From Microbacteriaceae bacterium PS02067 (lineage in GTDB: Bacteria; Actinomycetota; Actinomycetes; Actinomycetales; Microbacteriaceae), in contig JASCPG010000038.1 in NCBI GenBank assembly GCA_029960085.1, positions 1 to 32,559 on the forward strand: a stretch of 32,559 bases of DNA, written 5' to 3'. A model generated the notes under the pieces. The model searched no databases, was not told where the DNA came from, and saw only the letters and a program-made list of their open reading frames with translations. A program made the translations under genes and the position numbers. Shown one piece after another: positions 1 to 8,044 of this stretch (the stretch's first letter is position 1; every line of letters begins with the position of its first letter).

Positions 1-1
1 G

Positions 2-874
2 GGTGAGCCCGGATGCCACGGACTCGCCGCGCACCCGCGACACGGCGAGACCGGCGGCCTCCAGCAGCACCTCGCCGGGCGCGGTGCGCGGCGGCCCCGG
101 AACGGCGGGCGCGATGCCCGGCACCCACACGCCCTCGGCGGCGAGCGCGGCCCCGTGCGCACCGAGCACGGCGTCGGGCGCACCGTCGGCGACGACCCGT
201 CCCCCGGCGATCACGACGACGCGCGTCACGAGCGGCAGCCACACGTCGACATGGTGCTCCACGACGACGAGGGTCGCGCCGGTGGCATCCAACACCCGCC
301 CGACCGCGTCGCGCACGTCGGCGACCCCGTCCGGATCGAGGTTGGCGGTGGGCTCGTCCAGGAGCAATGCGCCCGGGCGCATCGCGAGCGCGCCGGCGAG
401 CGCGAGGCGCTGCTTCTGCCCGCCGGAGAGCGCCTTCGTCGGGCGGTCGAGCGGCACGTCGAGCCCCACCGCGTCGAGCGCCTCGCCCACCCGCGGCCAG
501 ATCTCGTCGCGCGGGACGCCGAGGTTCTCGCAGCCGAACGCGACATCGTCGCCGACGCGGGCGAGGATCACCTGTGAGTCCGGGTCCTGCAGGACGAGGC
601 CGACCCGCCCGCGCGCAGACGTCGGAGGTGCACCCCCGACGAGCAGCGTTCCGGTCGCCTCACCCTCCTCGTCGCCGCCGAGGACGCCGGCGATGCCGTG
701 CAGCAGCGTCGATTTGCCCGACCCGGATGCCCCGAGCAGCAGCACCCGCTCCCCGGGGTCGATCACGAGGTCGACGTCGGCCAGCGCCCATGCCTTGCGT
801 GAGGCGTGACGCCAGCCCCATCCGCGGATCTCGATCCCCGCGGGCGTGCCGGGATGAGATCCGACGGACGGCAC
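2..874 (-). CDS. ECF transporter duplicated ATP-binding protein, YkoD/CbiO type (3' end outside window)
   Basis: This is the ATPase of an energy-coupling-factor importer and acts at the inner face of the membrane. The visible 291 codons hold one complete ABC domain: Walker A GASGSGKST near residues 48-56, the Q-loop LVLQDPDSQ, signature LSGGQKQR, and Walker B LLLDEPTANLDPDG followed by the H-loop VVEHH. After about residue 270 a second nucleotide-binding domain seems to begin (LLEAAGLAVSRV) just as the window ends, so this is probably the fused double ATPase seen in YkoD. The GTG start lies 6 nt after the ykoE stop, in the same frame and without a clear Shine-Dalgarno, which suggests translational coupling. 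The TPP riboswitch upstream of ykoE makes thiamine or its HMP precursor the likely substrate (inference). Cobalt-type ECF ATPases look similar, but the YkoE partner argues against that. Confidence 0.85.
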   Translation of the reverse strand, partial: MPSVGSHPGTPAGIEIRGWGWRHASRKAWALADVDLVIDPGERVLLLGASGSGKSTLLHGIAGVLGGDEEGEATGTLLVGGAPPTSARGRVGLVLQDPDSQVILARVGDDVAFGCENLGVPRDEIWPRVGEALDAVGLDVPLDRPTKALSGGQKQRLALAGALAMRPGALLLDEPTANLDPDGVADVRDAVGRVLDATGATLVVVEHHVDVWLPLVTRVVVIAGGRVVADGAPDAVLGAHGAALAAEGVWVPGIAPAVPGPPRTAPGEVLLEAAGLAVSRVRGESVASGLT

Positions 875-880
875 GGAGGG

Positions 881-1534
881 TCAGACCCGCTCGACGCGGG
901 CGCGGCCCGACGCGAACCGGTCGAGGGCACCGGTCGCGGCGATGCCGCGCGCGAGGAACCACGAGAGCCCGCCCGCGATCACGGCGCCGGAGATCGTGGC
1001 GCTGATGAGGTACACGACCGTGAACGTGGCGTCGGCACCGGCGTACCAGAGGATCAGGTTGTTGATCCCGCCCGCGAGCGCTGCGCCCGCACCGGCGAGG
1101 ATCGCGACGGGGAGGTTCCACGCGCGGTACACGAAGATGAGGAAGACGATCTCGGCGCCGAGACCCTGGACGAGTCCCGCCTCGATCGTGAGGAAGCCGC
1201 CCCACTGATTGCCGACGAGGGCAGAGACGACCGCGGCGAGCGTCTCGGTGTAGATCGCCGCGCCGGGCTTGCGGATGATGAGGGCGCCGAGGACGCCCGC
1301 GAACAGCCACGGCCCGTCGAGGAGGCCCTGAAGGCCCGGCAGGAGCGGCTCGAGGATCGACTTCGGCCCGAGGTAGCCGATGTTCCAGAGCAGGAAGATC
1401 AGTCCGGATGCCACGCCGACGACGCTCGCGACGACGATGTCCACGACGCGCCAGCGGAGGCGGGCGGCGGTCGAAGTGCGGGGGTCCGGGGCCGCCGAGG
1501 AATGGACGGTGGATGGGGACGCGGACGCGTGCAT
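881..1534 (-). CDS. ykoE: ECF transporter S component, YkoE family (thiamine/HMP uptake)
   Basis: A 217-residue integral membrane protein, the substrate-binding S component of a thiamine-precursor ECF importer. A short Ser/Ala/Pro-rich cytoplasmic N-terminus is followed by about six hydrophobic segments beginning at VVDIVVASVVGVASG. Typical YkoE stretches are present, such as NIGYLGPKS, the tract VGNQWGGFLTIEAGLVQGLG and NNLILWYAG. The ATG at 1534 is chosen because it sits 5 nt after GGAGGAG; an upstream in-frame ATG at 1615 would start inside the riboswitch. The gene is first in an operon with the ATPase. A TPP riboswitch directly precedes it, so expression should fall when thiamine pyrophosphate is abundant. 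Family assignment rests on recognition of the sequence and its context. Confidence 0.9.
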   Translation of the reverse strand: MHASASPSTVHSSAAPDPRTSTAARLRWRVVDIVVASVVGVASGLIFLLWNIGYLGPKSILEPLLPGLQGLLDGPWLFAGVLGALIIRKPGAAIYTETLAAVVSALVGNQWGGFLTIEAGLVQGLGAEIVFLIFVYRAWNLPVAILAGAGAALAGGINNLILWYAGADATFTVVYLISATISGAVIAGGLSWFLARGIAATGALDRFASGRARVERV

Positions 1535-1540
1535 GTGTTC

Positions 1541-1628
1541 TCCTCCCTGCGCCGGCATGATCCGGATCAGGTTCGACGGTCGAAGCGTGGATCGCTTCCT
1601 CTCAGCCCGGCTCACCGGACTCCCGTGG
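1541..1628 (-). promoter_or_regulatory. TPP riboswitch (thi box)
   Basis: Read on the minus strand, this leader has the conserved thi-box order: CACGGGAGTCC, GCCGGGCTGAGAGG, a variable hairpin, then GAACCTGATCCGGATCATGC and CGGCGCAGGGAGG. These match the pyrimidine-sensor (CUGAGA) and pyrophosphate-sensor (ACCUGAUCCGGAU) cores of TPP aptamers. The ykoE Shine-Dalgarno GGAGGAG is at the 3' end of the aptamer, so control of translation initiation is the simplest model. There is no room for a separate expression platform with a terminator. Confidence 0.95.
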
Positions 1629-1669
1629 TTGTGGCGTCGAGTATAACGGGAAGCCGGTAGTTTGGGCAG

Positions 1670-3199
1670 GTGACCATCGAAGACGCGCGCCCGTCCTCGC
1701 GGCGCGCGCGTCGCGAGCAGGCGTCCACGGCACAGCAGGGCGAGTCATCCTCGGCGACGTCGCCCGACGCCCTCCCGCACGATGGCGGACCGGATGACAC
1801 CGGCCCCGTCGATGGGCACGACGGCGCGACCGGTCCGGTCATCGTGCGCAACCGCGCGGGTCGCCGCGCCCTCGCGTGGCTCGACGACGGCGCCGTCCCC
1901 GCCCGTCGCGCGCCCGCCGACCTCACCGACTCGACGCACCCGTACGCGGAGGTCTCCGCCGATCTGCTGGCCCGCCGCCCCCGCCGCTCACCGCTGCGCC
2001 CGGGCGTCATCCTTCCCGTCCTCAGCGCGCTCTGCGTTGCCGGGATCTACGCGGCGGCGACCCTGTTCTGGCCGCTCTACGCCGTAGCGCCCGCCGTCGA
2101 GAAGGTGGCGATCGCCGATCTCGCATCGCCCGCCACCGCCCTCGCCTGGCCCGCGACCGGGTCTGCGGCCGTGGGCGTGACGGGCTTCGACGGGGCGCCC
2201 GCATCGGCCGCCGACGCGAAGCCCATGGCGAGCATCACGAAACTCGTCACCGCGCTGATGATCCTCGACCAGATGCCGCTCACGCCCGGCGAGAGCGGCC
2301 CGTCGTTCACCTTCACCTCGCGGGACCGCCAGTCGTACTACGACTATCTCGCCAAGGACGAGTCGGCCCTCAACGTGCCGGTCGGTGGCAGCCTCACGCA
2401 GTATCAGATGCTCCAGGGCATGCTGATCGGCTCGGCGGGCAACTACACCGACCGTCTCGTGAGCACGATCTGGCCGAACGACCGCGTGTTCGCCGCCGCG
2501 GCGAAGACGTGGCTCGCGAAGCACAACCTTGCCGGGATCACGGTCGTCGAACCGACCGGCATCGACCCGGCGAACACCGCCGACCCGGCATCCCTCATCG
2601 CCCTCGCCCGCGTGGCGCTCGCCGAACCCGTGATCGCCGAGATCGTGCGGACACCGTCGGTGACCCTCCCCGGTGCGGGTGCGGTCGTGAACACGAACGA
2701 CCTGCTCACGGACCCGGCCGTCATCGGCCTGAAGACCGGGAGCCTGCGCGGCGCGTACAACCTGCTCGCCGCCAAGGACGTCGTCTCGGGCGACACGACG
2801 CTGCGCGTGTACGCCGTCGCACTCGGCCAGCCGAGCGACGAGGCGCGTGACACCGAGACGGCGAGGCTGCTGACCGATGTCGCCACCGAGGCCTCCGCAC
2901 CCACGGTCCTCGCGGCGGGCACCGTCGCCGGCACCGTGACGACGGAATGGGGCTCGACGGCGCAGCTCGTGACGGACGCCGACCTGTCGCTGCTCCTGTG
3001 GAACGGCGCCACCGCCCCGGTGGCATCCGACCTCGACCTGGGCGATGCGCGCACGAACGGATCCGCCGCCGGCAGTGTCAGCACGAAGGGCCCGCTCGGA
3101 TCGGCGTCGACCGGCGTGCACCTGAACGCCGACCTTCCCGGGCCGGATGCCTGGTGGCGCCTGACGCACCCGCTGCAGCTCTGGGGCCTCGCCCACTGA
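1670..3199 (+). CDS. Membrane-anchored D-alanyl-D-alanine carboxypeptidase-like protein (peptidase S11 fold)
   Basis: A 509-residue protein with a long charged, Pro/Asp-rich cytoplasmic N-terminus (about 1-110), one transmembrane helix near 112-135, and an extracytoplasmic penicillin-binding/D,D-carboxypeptidase domain. The acylation motif is SITK at 188-191 and KTG is at 355-357. The expected SxN element falls at S255-A-G-N258, where the spacing is irregular (see findings). The family trims pentapeptide side chains of peptidoglycan. The GTG start at 1670 is the first available; upstream lies the divergent riboswitch leader. No operon partner is obvious, since the next gene has its own promoter. 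Whether it still hydrolyses D-Ala-D-Ala cannot be decided from sequence alone. Confidence 0.8.
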   Translation: MTIEDARPSSRRARREQASTAQQGESSSATSPDALPHDGGPDDTGPVDGHDGATGPVIVRNRAGRRALAWLDDGAVPARRAPADLTDSTHPYAEVSADLLARRPRRSPLRPGVILPVLSALCVAGIYAAATLFWPLYAVAPAVEKVAIADLASPATALAWPATGSAAVGVTGFDGAPASAADAKPMASITKLVTALMILDQMPLTPGESGPSFTFTSRDRQSYYDYLAKDESALNVPVGGSLTQYQMLQGMLIGSAGNYTDRLVSTIWPNDRVFAAAAKTWLAKHNLAGITVVEPTGIDPANTADPASLIALARVALAEPVIAEIVRTPSVTLPGAGAVVNTNDLLTDPAVIGLKTGSLRGAYNLLAAKDVVSGDTTLRVYAVALGQPSDEARDTETARLLTDVATEASAPTVLAAGTVAGTVTTEWGSTAQLVTDADLSLLLWNGATAPVASDLDLGDARTNGSAAGSVSTKGPLGSASTGVHLNADLPGPDAWWRLTHPLQLWGLAH

Positions 3200-3210
3200 C
3201 GAGGAACGGC

Positions 3211-3270
3211 TTGACCTCACGACGGCATGGATCTATCGTTTTTCGATAGATATCCCTCGCTGATCGATAG
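3211..3270 (+). promoter_or_regulatory. Promoter with palindromic operator for the DUF2975/Xre operon
   Basis: A -35 TTGACC (3211-3216) and a -10-like TATCGT (3234-3239) are 17 bp apart. A perfect inverted repeat with arms ATCTATCG (3231-3238) and CGATAGAT (3244-3251) and a T5 spacer overlaps the -10. A further half-site CGATAG lies at 3265-3270. This placement suits repression by the Xre-type protein encoded in the same operon (inference). Confidence 0.65.
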
Positions 3271-3277
3271 GTTCACC

Positions 3278-3754
3278 ATGTCGCGTCTCACCACCGTCGT
3301 CATCAAGGCACTCACCGTGATCGCGTTCGTCCTCATCCTGCTCGTGCAGGTCTTCCTCATCCCCGAAGCCGCGCAATCGAGCGCCGTGATGTACCCGGTC
3401 TTCGCCTACCTGGCGGTGCCGGGCATCATCGGGTGCGTCGCAGTGCTGGCCTGCGTGCAGGTCGTGCTCGTGTGCGTGTGGCGCCTCGTCGACCTCGCGT
3501 CCGCCGGGCGCATCTTCAACGGCCGAGCGCTCGTCTGGGTCGACGTGATCATCGGCGCGATCTGGGCGGCGGTCGCACTCGTGCTCATCGGCGAGATCAG
3601 CCTCGTGATGATCGGCGCGGCGCCGCCGTTCGCCTTCTGGGCGACGGTCATCGCCGTCGTGTTCGGCGCCGGAACGGCTCTGGTCGTGGGGATCCTGCGA
3701 GCGCTCCTCCGTCAGGCGACGACGCTGCGCAGCGAACTGGAGGAGGTCGTCTGA
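3278..3754 (+). CDS. DUF2975 domain membrane protein
   Basis: A 158-residue protein with four hydrophobic segments (AFVLILLVQVFLI; VPGIIGCVAVLACVQVVLV; VDVIIGAIWAAVALVLIG; WATVIAVVFGAGTALVVGIL), the layout of the DUF2975 family. The family has no established biochemical role but is commonly paired with a small YozG/Xre-type regulator, as here. The ATG at 3278 is preferred over the in-frame ATG at 3227, because the predicted promoter and operator lie between the two and the transcript would start near 3246. The stop overlaps the next start as TGATG, indicating translational coupling with the regulator. Confidence 0.8.
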   Translation: MSRLTTVVIKALTVIAFVLILLVQVFLIPEAAQSSAVMYPVFAYLAVPGIIGCVAVLACVQVVLVCVWRLVDLASAGRIFNGRALVWVDVIIGAIWAAVALVLIGEISLVMIGAAPPFAFWATVIAVVFGAGTALVVGILRALLRQATTLRSELEEVV

Positions 3755-3969
3755 TGGCGATCCGCATCGACATCGACGTGATGCTCGCCCGGCGCCGGAT
3801 GAGTGTCGGAGACTTCGCCGACGCGATCGGCATCACTCCCGCGAACGTCGCCGTGCTGAAGAACGGCCGCGCCAAGGCGGTGCGCTTCACGACCCTCGAC
3901 GCGATCTGCCGCGTGCTCGAGTGCCAACCCGGCGACATCCTCGTCTGGGAAGCAGACGACTCGGAGTAG
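3754..3969 (+). CDS. Small Xre/Cro-type (YozG-like) helix-turn-helix regulator
   Basis: A 71-residue protein that is essentially one HTH domain: MLARRRMSVGDFADAIGITP forms helices 1-2, then ANVAVLKNGRAKAVRFTTLDAIC gives the recognition and scaffold helices, and the end CQPGDILVWE is typical of the YozG class. It overlaps the DUF2975 stop codon. The likely target is the CGATAG-type palindrome upstream of the operon, giving autoregulation (inference). A similar two-gene arrangement recurs at 14113-14762 with an unrelated membrane partner. Confidence 0.88.
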   Translation: MAIRIDIDVMLARRRMSVGDFADAIGITPANVAVLKNGRAKAVRFTTLDAICRVLECQPGDILVWEADDSE

Positions 3970-3998
3970 ATGCCGCCGCCGACGGCTGATCCCCGCCC

Positions 3999-4172
3999 TC
4001 AGAACGGCCAGACGAGCGGTACGTACAGCACCGCGACCGCGAGGTACACGAGCATGAGCGGGATGCCGAGGCGCCAGTAGTCCCCGAACCGATAGCCGCC
4101 GGGCTGCAGGACCATGAGGTTCACCGGGGTCGCCACGGGGGTGAGGAATGCCGCCGCGACCGCGCCCGACGG
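3999..4172 (-). pseudogene. 3' remnant of an SLC13/DASS-type anion permease
   Basis: The minus strand encodes about 58 residues matching the C-terminus of SLC13-family permeases: [20 protein letters not shown], then [15 protein letters not shown] and a last hydrophobic helix ending VPLVWPF. An in-frame TAG at 4178-4176 lies just upstream of the first recognisable codons, and no start is available. The rest of the gene (normally more than 400 residues) is missing, so this is the surviving tail of a deleted gene. The 109 bp between it and the arsenic cluster (4173-4281) hold no recognisable gene. Confidence 0.7.
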
Positions 4173-4281
4173 ATGCTACCCGGGGCAATGGGAGATGCCG
4201 AGGCCAAGGGCCGCGCGAGTACTCAGCGCCGCCGAACGCTCCTACACGACTCGGCTGCGGCGCCGAGAGACGGGCTGGCGG

Positions 4282-4797
4282 TCACCGGTGGATGCGCGGC
4301 GCGAGCTGGTCGATGCGGCGACGCAGGTCGGCGAACGCCGCCTCGAACGCTGCGTCGGTCCCTGTCCGGACCGGGTCGGGGACGGACCAGTGCGCCGTCC
4401 CACCCGGATACTCCTCGTGGGCCCGATCGCAGACGGTGACGATGAACGCACCCTCCATATCGATGCCGTCGACGAGGCGCGGCACCGCGCCGGTGAGGTC
4501 GAGCCCGTGCCGGGCGGCGGTCGCGATCGCGCCGGGAGCGACCCGGTCGGCGGGGTGGGTGCCTGCGGACTGCGCGGGCACCGGGCTGACCGTGTTCCAG
4601 AGGGCCTCTGCGAGCTGGGATCGGGCGGAGTTCGCGGAACAGACGAACACGACCCGGTCTGCAGCGGCGTCGATGTCGGCGAACAAGCCGAGACCGGTCA
4701 GCGCACCGGGCACGAGCCGCACGTAGGTGCGCCGCTTGTCGCCTTCGGAGCGGTCGCGGGCGATGATCCCCTCTCGCTCGAGCAGGTTCAGGTGATG
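4282..4797 (-). pseudogene. 5'-truncated ArsR-ArsC fusion (HTH remnant plus low-molecular-weight phosphatase domain)
   Basis: The frame opens with the second half of an ArsR winged helix (HHLNLLEREGIIARDRSEGD, then KRRTYVRLVPGAL), followed by a low-molecular-weight phosphatase/arsenate-reductase domain. The P-loop is intact: VVFVCSANSARSQLAEALWN contains C-x5-R. The later VTVCDRAHEE and HWSVPDP elements of the family are also present. Homology stops at the recognition-helix HHL codon (4797), so the N-terminal half of the HTH, the start codon and the promoter are gone. An internal ATG at 4722 might still start the phosphatase domain alone. The intact fusion family couples arsenic sensing and reduction. 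Confidence 0.72.
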
Positions 4798-4798
4798 C

Positions 4799-5182
4799 CG
4801 GTCGCAGATGGCGGCCGGTTACCTGGAGCACCTTGCGGGGAACCGTATCGAGGTGCTGTCGGCCGGCTCCGCGCCGGCGGACGAGATCAACCCCGTCGCG
4901 ATTCAGGCGATGGCCGAAGACGGGATCGACATCGCCGGAGGCACGCCGAAGCTCCTCACCGTCGACGCCGTCCGCGAGGCGGATGTCGTGATCACGATGG
5001 GATGCGGGGATGCCTGTCCGATCTTCCCCGGGAAGCGCTACGAGGACTGGGAACTCGACGACCCCGCCGGGCAGCGGCTTGCCGCGGTCCGCCCCATCCG
5101 CGACGAGATCCGTGCGCGGATCGAGACACTGATCGCCGAGCTGCTCCCCGCGGGGCCGGACCTCACGGCGACGGCGACGTGA
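4799..5182 (+). pseudogene. arsC: 5'-truncated arsenate reductase arsC
   Basis: From the codons RSQMAAGYLEHLAGNRIEVL onward this matches thioredoxin-type actinobacterial ArsC, including SAGSAPADEINPVA, VVITMGCGDACPIFPGKRYE and the final DEIRARIETLIAELLP. The intact family starts about 15-20 residues earlier with a P-loop resembling FVCVHNAGRSQM. Here the catalytic cysteine and most of the loop are missing, because the sequence switches to the oppositely oriented ArsR-ArsC remnant at 4798. An ATG at 4808 could give a 124-residue product, but it would lack the nucleophile. Its stop overlaps the aquaporin start by 4 bp (GTGA), so it is the first part of an original arsC-channel operon. Confidence 0.8.
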
Positions 5183-5886
5183 CGGTGCAGCCTCTCTGGC
5201 GGCGAGCGCTCGCCGAGTTCCTCGGCACCGCCCTGCTGGTCACCGTCGTGGTCGGGTCCGGAATCGCGGCACAACGACTCTCCGCCGACCGCGGGCTGCA
5301 ACTGCTGGAGAACTCGATCGCGACCGCGCTCGGACTCGGGGTGCTCATCCTCCTGCTCGCCCCGGTCTCGGGCGCGCACTTCAACCCGGTCGTCTCCCTC
5401 GCAGATGCCATCCTGAACCGCTCTCGTGGCGGCGCCTCCACGTCCGATCTCGCCGTCTACCTCCCTGCCCAGGCGCTCGGCGGCATCGCGGGCGCGATCC
5501 TCGCGAATGCCATGTTCGCGACGCCCACCACGATCGCCACCACCGACCGAGCCACCCCCGCCACGTTCCTCGCCGAGGTCGTCGCCACCGCGGGGCTGGT
5601 CCTGCTCATCATGGGACTCGCGCGAACCCGCCAGAACGCACCCGTCGTGGCGACGGCGGTCGGTGCGTACATCGGCGCGGCGTATTGGTTCACGAGCTCC
5701 ACCTCGTTCGCCAACCCCGCCGTCACGGTCGGCCGGATCTTCAGCGACACCTTCGCGGGCATCGCACCCAGCTCCGCACCGCCGTTCCTGGCCGCTCAAC
5801 TCCTCGGCTCCGCCATCGCGATCGCCCTCACTGCGGTGCTGTTCCCGCGAGCGGGAAGCCCGTCGCGCGGCGAGACCGCGCGGTAG
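5179..5886 (+). CDS. Aquaporin/glycerol-facilitator family channel (probable arsenite channel)
   Basis: A 235-residue MIP-family membrane protein. The first half-helix motif is HFNPVV (an NPV variant of NPA) and the second is FANPAVT (canonical NPA). About six hydrophobic segments surround them. The GTG start overlaps the arsC stop in a GTGA junction. Genes of this kind located in ars operons encode arsenite channels of the AqpS type, which release the product of arsenate reduction (known for the family). The substrate here is inferred from that linkage. Because the operon's 5' end has been deleted, any present-day expression must come from a new upstream promoter or read-through. Confidence 0.82.
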   Translation: MTVQPLWRRALAEFLGTALLVTVVVGSGIAAQRLSADRGLQLLENSIATALGLGVLILLLAPVSGAHFNPVVSLADAILNRSRGGASTSDLAVYLPAQALGGIAGAILANAMFATPTTIATTDRATPATFLAEVVATAGLVLLIMGLARTRQNAPVVATAVGAYIGAAYWFTSSTSFANPAVTVGRIFSDTFAGIAPSSAPPFLAAQLLGSAIAIALTAVLFPRAGSPSRGETAR

Positions 5887-5930
5887 GCATCCGCCGCGCC
5901 CGCTTCGAGAACGCGGCCCGAGCACTTCGG

Positions 5931-5983
5931 GTCATCATCGCTGCGCGGCGCGGCAAGCCCGCCGTTCGCAGGCACGCGAGAGT
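5931..5983 (+). promoter_or_regulatory. Candidate AraC-type operator and promoter of the amine oxidase (degenerate)
   Basis: GTCAT (5931-5935) and GGCAA (5952-5956) start 21 bp apart, and a -10-like GAGAGT follows 21 nt later (5978-5983). The half-sites are imperfect, but the geometry is the same as for the sites upstream of the permease and aldehyde dehydrogenase. The call rests on that comparison. Confidence 0.35.
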
Positions 5984-6008
5984 GACGGGAAACCATGGAG
6001 GAGGCATC

Positions 6009-8033
6009 ATGCCAGTGCACGCGCACGACACGCCCGATCAACCGGGCCACAATCCAGCTCTCATCCCCGTCACGATCGCGAACGGCACCGAGCCGCGGCA
6101 TCCACTCGACCCGCTCACCGCGGCGGAGATCGAACGGGCGAGAGAGATCCTCGTCGACGCGGGCCTGCTCGGGGAGACCGCGCGCGTACCGATGCTGCTG
6201 CCCGACGAACCCACCAAGGACGAGCTCGCGGCATGGGTGCCGGGGACCCCGTTCGACCGCCGCGTCGACGTCACGGTGATGGATACCGCGACGGGCGCGG
6301 TGACCGAGGCGATCGTCTCGGTCACCCGCGGGGAGGTCGTCTCCGCCACCGAGATCGACCCGTCGGCGGCACCGTACGGTCAGCCGCAATACCTGTTCGA
6401 GGAGTACGAGCGCGCGGCGGACATCGTCAAGAACTCGCCCGAGTGGCGCGCCGCGATGACGCGTCGCGGGCTCGAAGACCGCATCGACCTCGCGTTCTGC
6501 TCGCCACTGGCCCCCGGTTTCGTCGGCAGGGAGAACGAGGTCGGGCGTCGCGTCATCCGCTCGCTGACGTTCCTGCGCGACAGCGAGGACGACATTCCGT
6601 GGGCGCACCCCGTCGAGGGGCTCATCGTGCACGTCGACCTCGTGGCCAACACGGTCATCGGCATCGAAGACGAAGAGGACGTCCCCGTCCCGGCCGGGAG
6701 CGGGAAGTACACCCCGGATGCCGTGGGCCCGGCGCGCACGACTCTGAAGCCGGTCGAGATCACACAACCCGAGGGTCCGAGCTTCGCCGTGAAGGGCTCC
6801 CTCGTGGAATGGGAGAACTGGTCACTGCGCGTCGACTTCAACGCGCGCGAGGGCCTCGTCCTGCACGACGTGCGGTTCGACGACCGGCCCGTGCTCACCC
6901 GGGCGAGCGTGCCCGAGATGGTCGTGCCCTACGGAGACACCTCCAACACGAGGTTCTGGATCAGCTACTTCGATGCCGGCGAATACCTGCTCGGAAAGAA
7001 CGCCAACCACCTCGAGCTCGGTTGCGACTGCCTCGGCGTGATCAAGTACTTCGACGGCTACGTGGCCGACGACCACGGTCACGCCGTGAAGATCCCGAAC
7101 GTCGTGTGCATGCACGAGGAGGACTACGGCATCCTCTGGAAGCACACCGAGCCGTCGTCGGTCGGTGCTCACGTGCGCCGCTCGCGGCGGCTCGTGGTGT
7201 CCTACTTCTCGACGATCGGCAACTACGACTACGGGTTCTACTGGTACTTCTACCTCGACGGCTCGATCCAGCTCGAGGCGAAGGCCACGGGCATCGTCTT
7301 CGTGGGCGGCGGGATCCCGGGCTCGACGAACGCGCACGCCCCCGAGATCGCCCCCGGCGTGTTCGCCCCCGTGCACCAGCACCTCTTCTCGGCACGCCTC
7401 GACGTCGCGATCGACGGCGAAGACAACCGGCTCGTCGAGATCGACGCGGCGCGGATTCCGATGGGGGATGCCAATCCGTTCGGCAACGCGTTCACCTGGA
7501 CCGAGACGACACTGCGCACGGAGTCGGAAGCACAGCGCGAGGCGGACACGTCGGCCGCCCGGGTGTGGGAGGTGCGGAGCGCCTCGAAGACCAACTACAT
7601 CGGCAAGCCGACCGCGTATCACCTCATCCCGCAGCCGACGGCGCTGCTGATGGCCGATCCCGCATCGTCGGTCGCGGCGCGCGCCGCGTTCGCGACGAAG
7701 CACCTGTGGGGGACGGCGTACGACCACGAGGAGCGCTGGCCCGCCGGCCGCTACCCGAATGCGCATCAGGGCGGGGCGGGCCTCCCCGCCTACACCGAGG
7801 ACGATCGCTCAATCGACGGTGAGGACCTGGTGCTGTGGCACACCTTCGGTCTCACCCACATCCCCCGGCCCGAGGATTGGCCGATCATGCCCGTCGACTA
7901 TGCGGGGTTCTGGTTCAAGCCGTACGGCTTCCTGGACGTGAACCCGGCGATGGATGTTCCCGAATCGAGCCAGGCGCACCAGATCGCCGACGGCGGCTGC
8001 GGCCGCGGAACGGCGTGCACCTGCGGGCACTGA
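6009..8033 (+). CDS. Copper amine oxidase (primary-amine/tyramine oxidase type)
   Basis: A 674-residue quinoprotein that oxidises primary amines to aldehydes with release of ammonia and hydrogen peroxide. Tyr406 in TIGNYDYGF is the precursor of the topaquinone cofactor; Asp322 in YFDAGEYLLG is the expected catalytic base. HQH (456-458) and the His of GLTHIPRPEDWP supply the three copper ligands. N-terminal N2/N3 domains precede the large beta-sandwich. There is no signal peptide, as usual for the cytosolic actinobacterial enzymes. The ATG at 6009 is fixed by GGAGGAGG 4 nt upstream. An unusual tail, GGCGRGTACTCGH, carries three cysteines. Convergent with the amine permease and near an AraC regulator and an aldehyde dehydrogenase, it catalyses the first step of that pathway. 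Confidence 0.93.
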   Translation: MPVHAHDTPDQPGHNPALIPVTIANGTEPRHPLDPLTAAEIERAREILVDAGLLGETARVPMLLPDEPTKDELAAWVPGTPFDRRVDVTVMDTATGAVTEAIVSVTRGEVVSATEIDPSAAPYGQPQYLFEEYERAADIVKNSPEWRAAMTRRGLEDRIDLAFCSPLAPGFVGRENEVGRRVIRSLTFLRDSEDDIPWAHPVEGLIVHVDLVANTVIGIEDEEDVPVPAGSGKYTPDAVGPARTTLKPVEITQPEGPSFAVKGSLVEWENWSLRVDFNAREGLVLHDVRFDDRPVLTRASVPEMVVPYGDTSNTRFWISYFDAGEYLLGKNANHLELGCDCLGVIKYFDGYVADDHGHAVKIPNVVCMHEEDYGILWKHTEPSSVGAHVRRSRRLVVSYFSTIGNYDYGFYWYFYLDGSIQLEAKATGIVFVGGGIPGSTNAHAPEIAPGVFAPVHQHLFSARLDVAIDGEDNRLVEIDAARIPMGDANPFGNAFTWTETTLRTESEAQREADTSAARVWEVRSASKTNYIGKPTAYHLIPQPTALLMADPASSVAARAAFATKHLWGTAYDHEERWPAGRYPNAHQGGAGLPAYTEDDRSIDGEDLVLWHTFGLTHIPRPEDWPIMPVDYAGFWFKPYGFLDVNPAMDVPESSQAHQIADGGCGRGTACTCGH

Positions 8034-8044
8034 GTACATCGACG

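Noticed and set aside
3227..3277. Longer DUF2975 protein starting at 3227
   Set aside because: That start lies upstream of the predicted transcription start and inside the promoter/operator; the ATG at 3278 gives a normal N-terminus.
4114..5886. A continuous plus-strand frame from the SLC13 remnant through to the aquaporin
   Set aside because: Only the last 235 codons are a real protein; the preceding part is antisense to the ArsR-ArsC remnant and out of frame with arsC.
5426..7822. An almost 800-codon plus-strand frame across the aquaporin and amine oxidase
   Set aside because: It is in the wrong frame for both genes and consists mostly of Arg, Pro and Ser, as expected for a shifted frame in GC-rich DNA.
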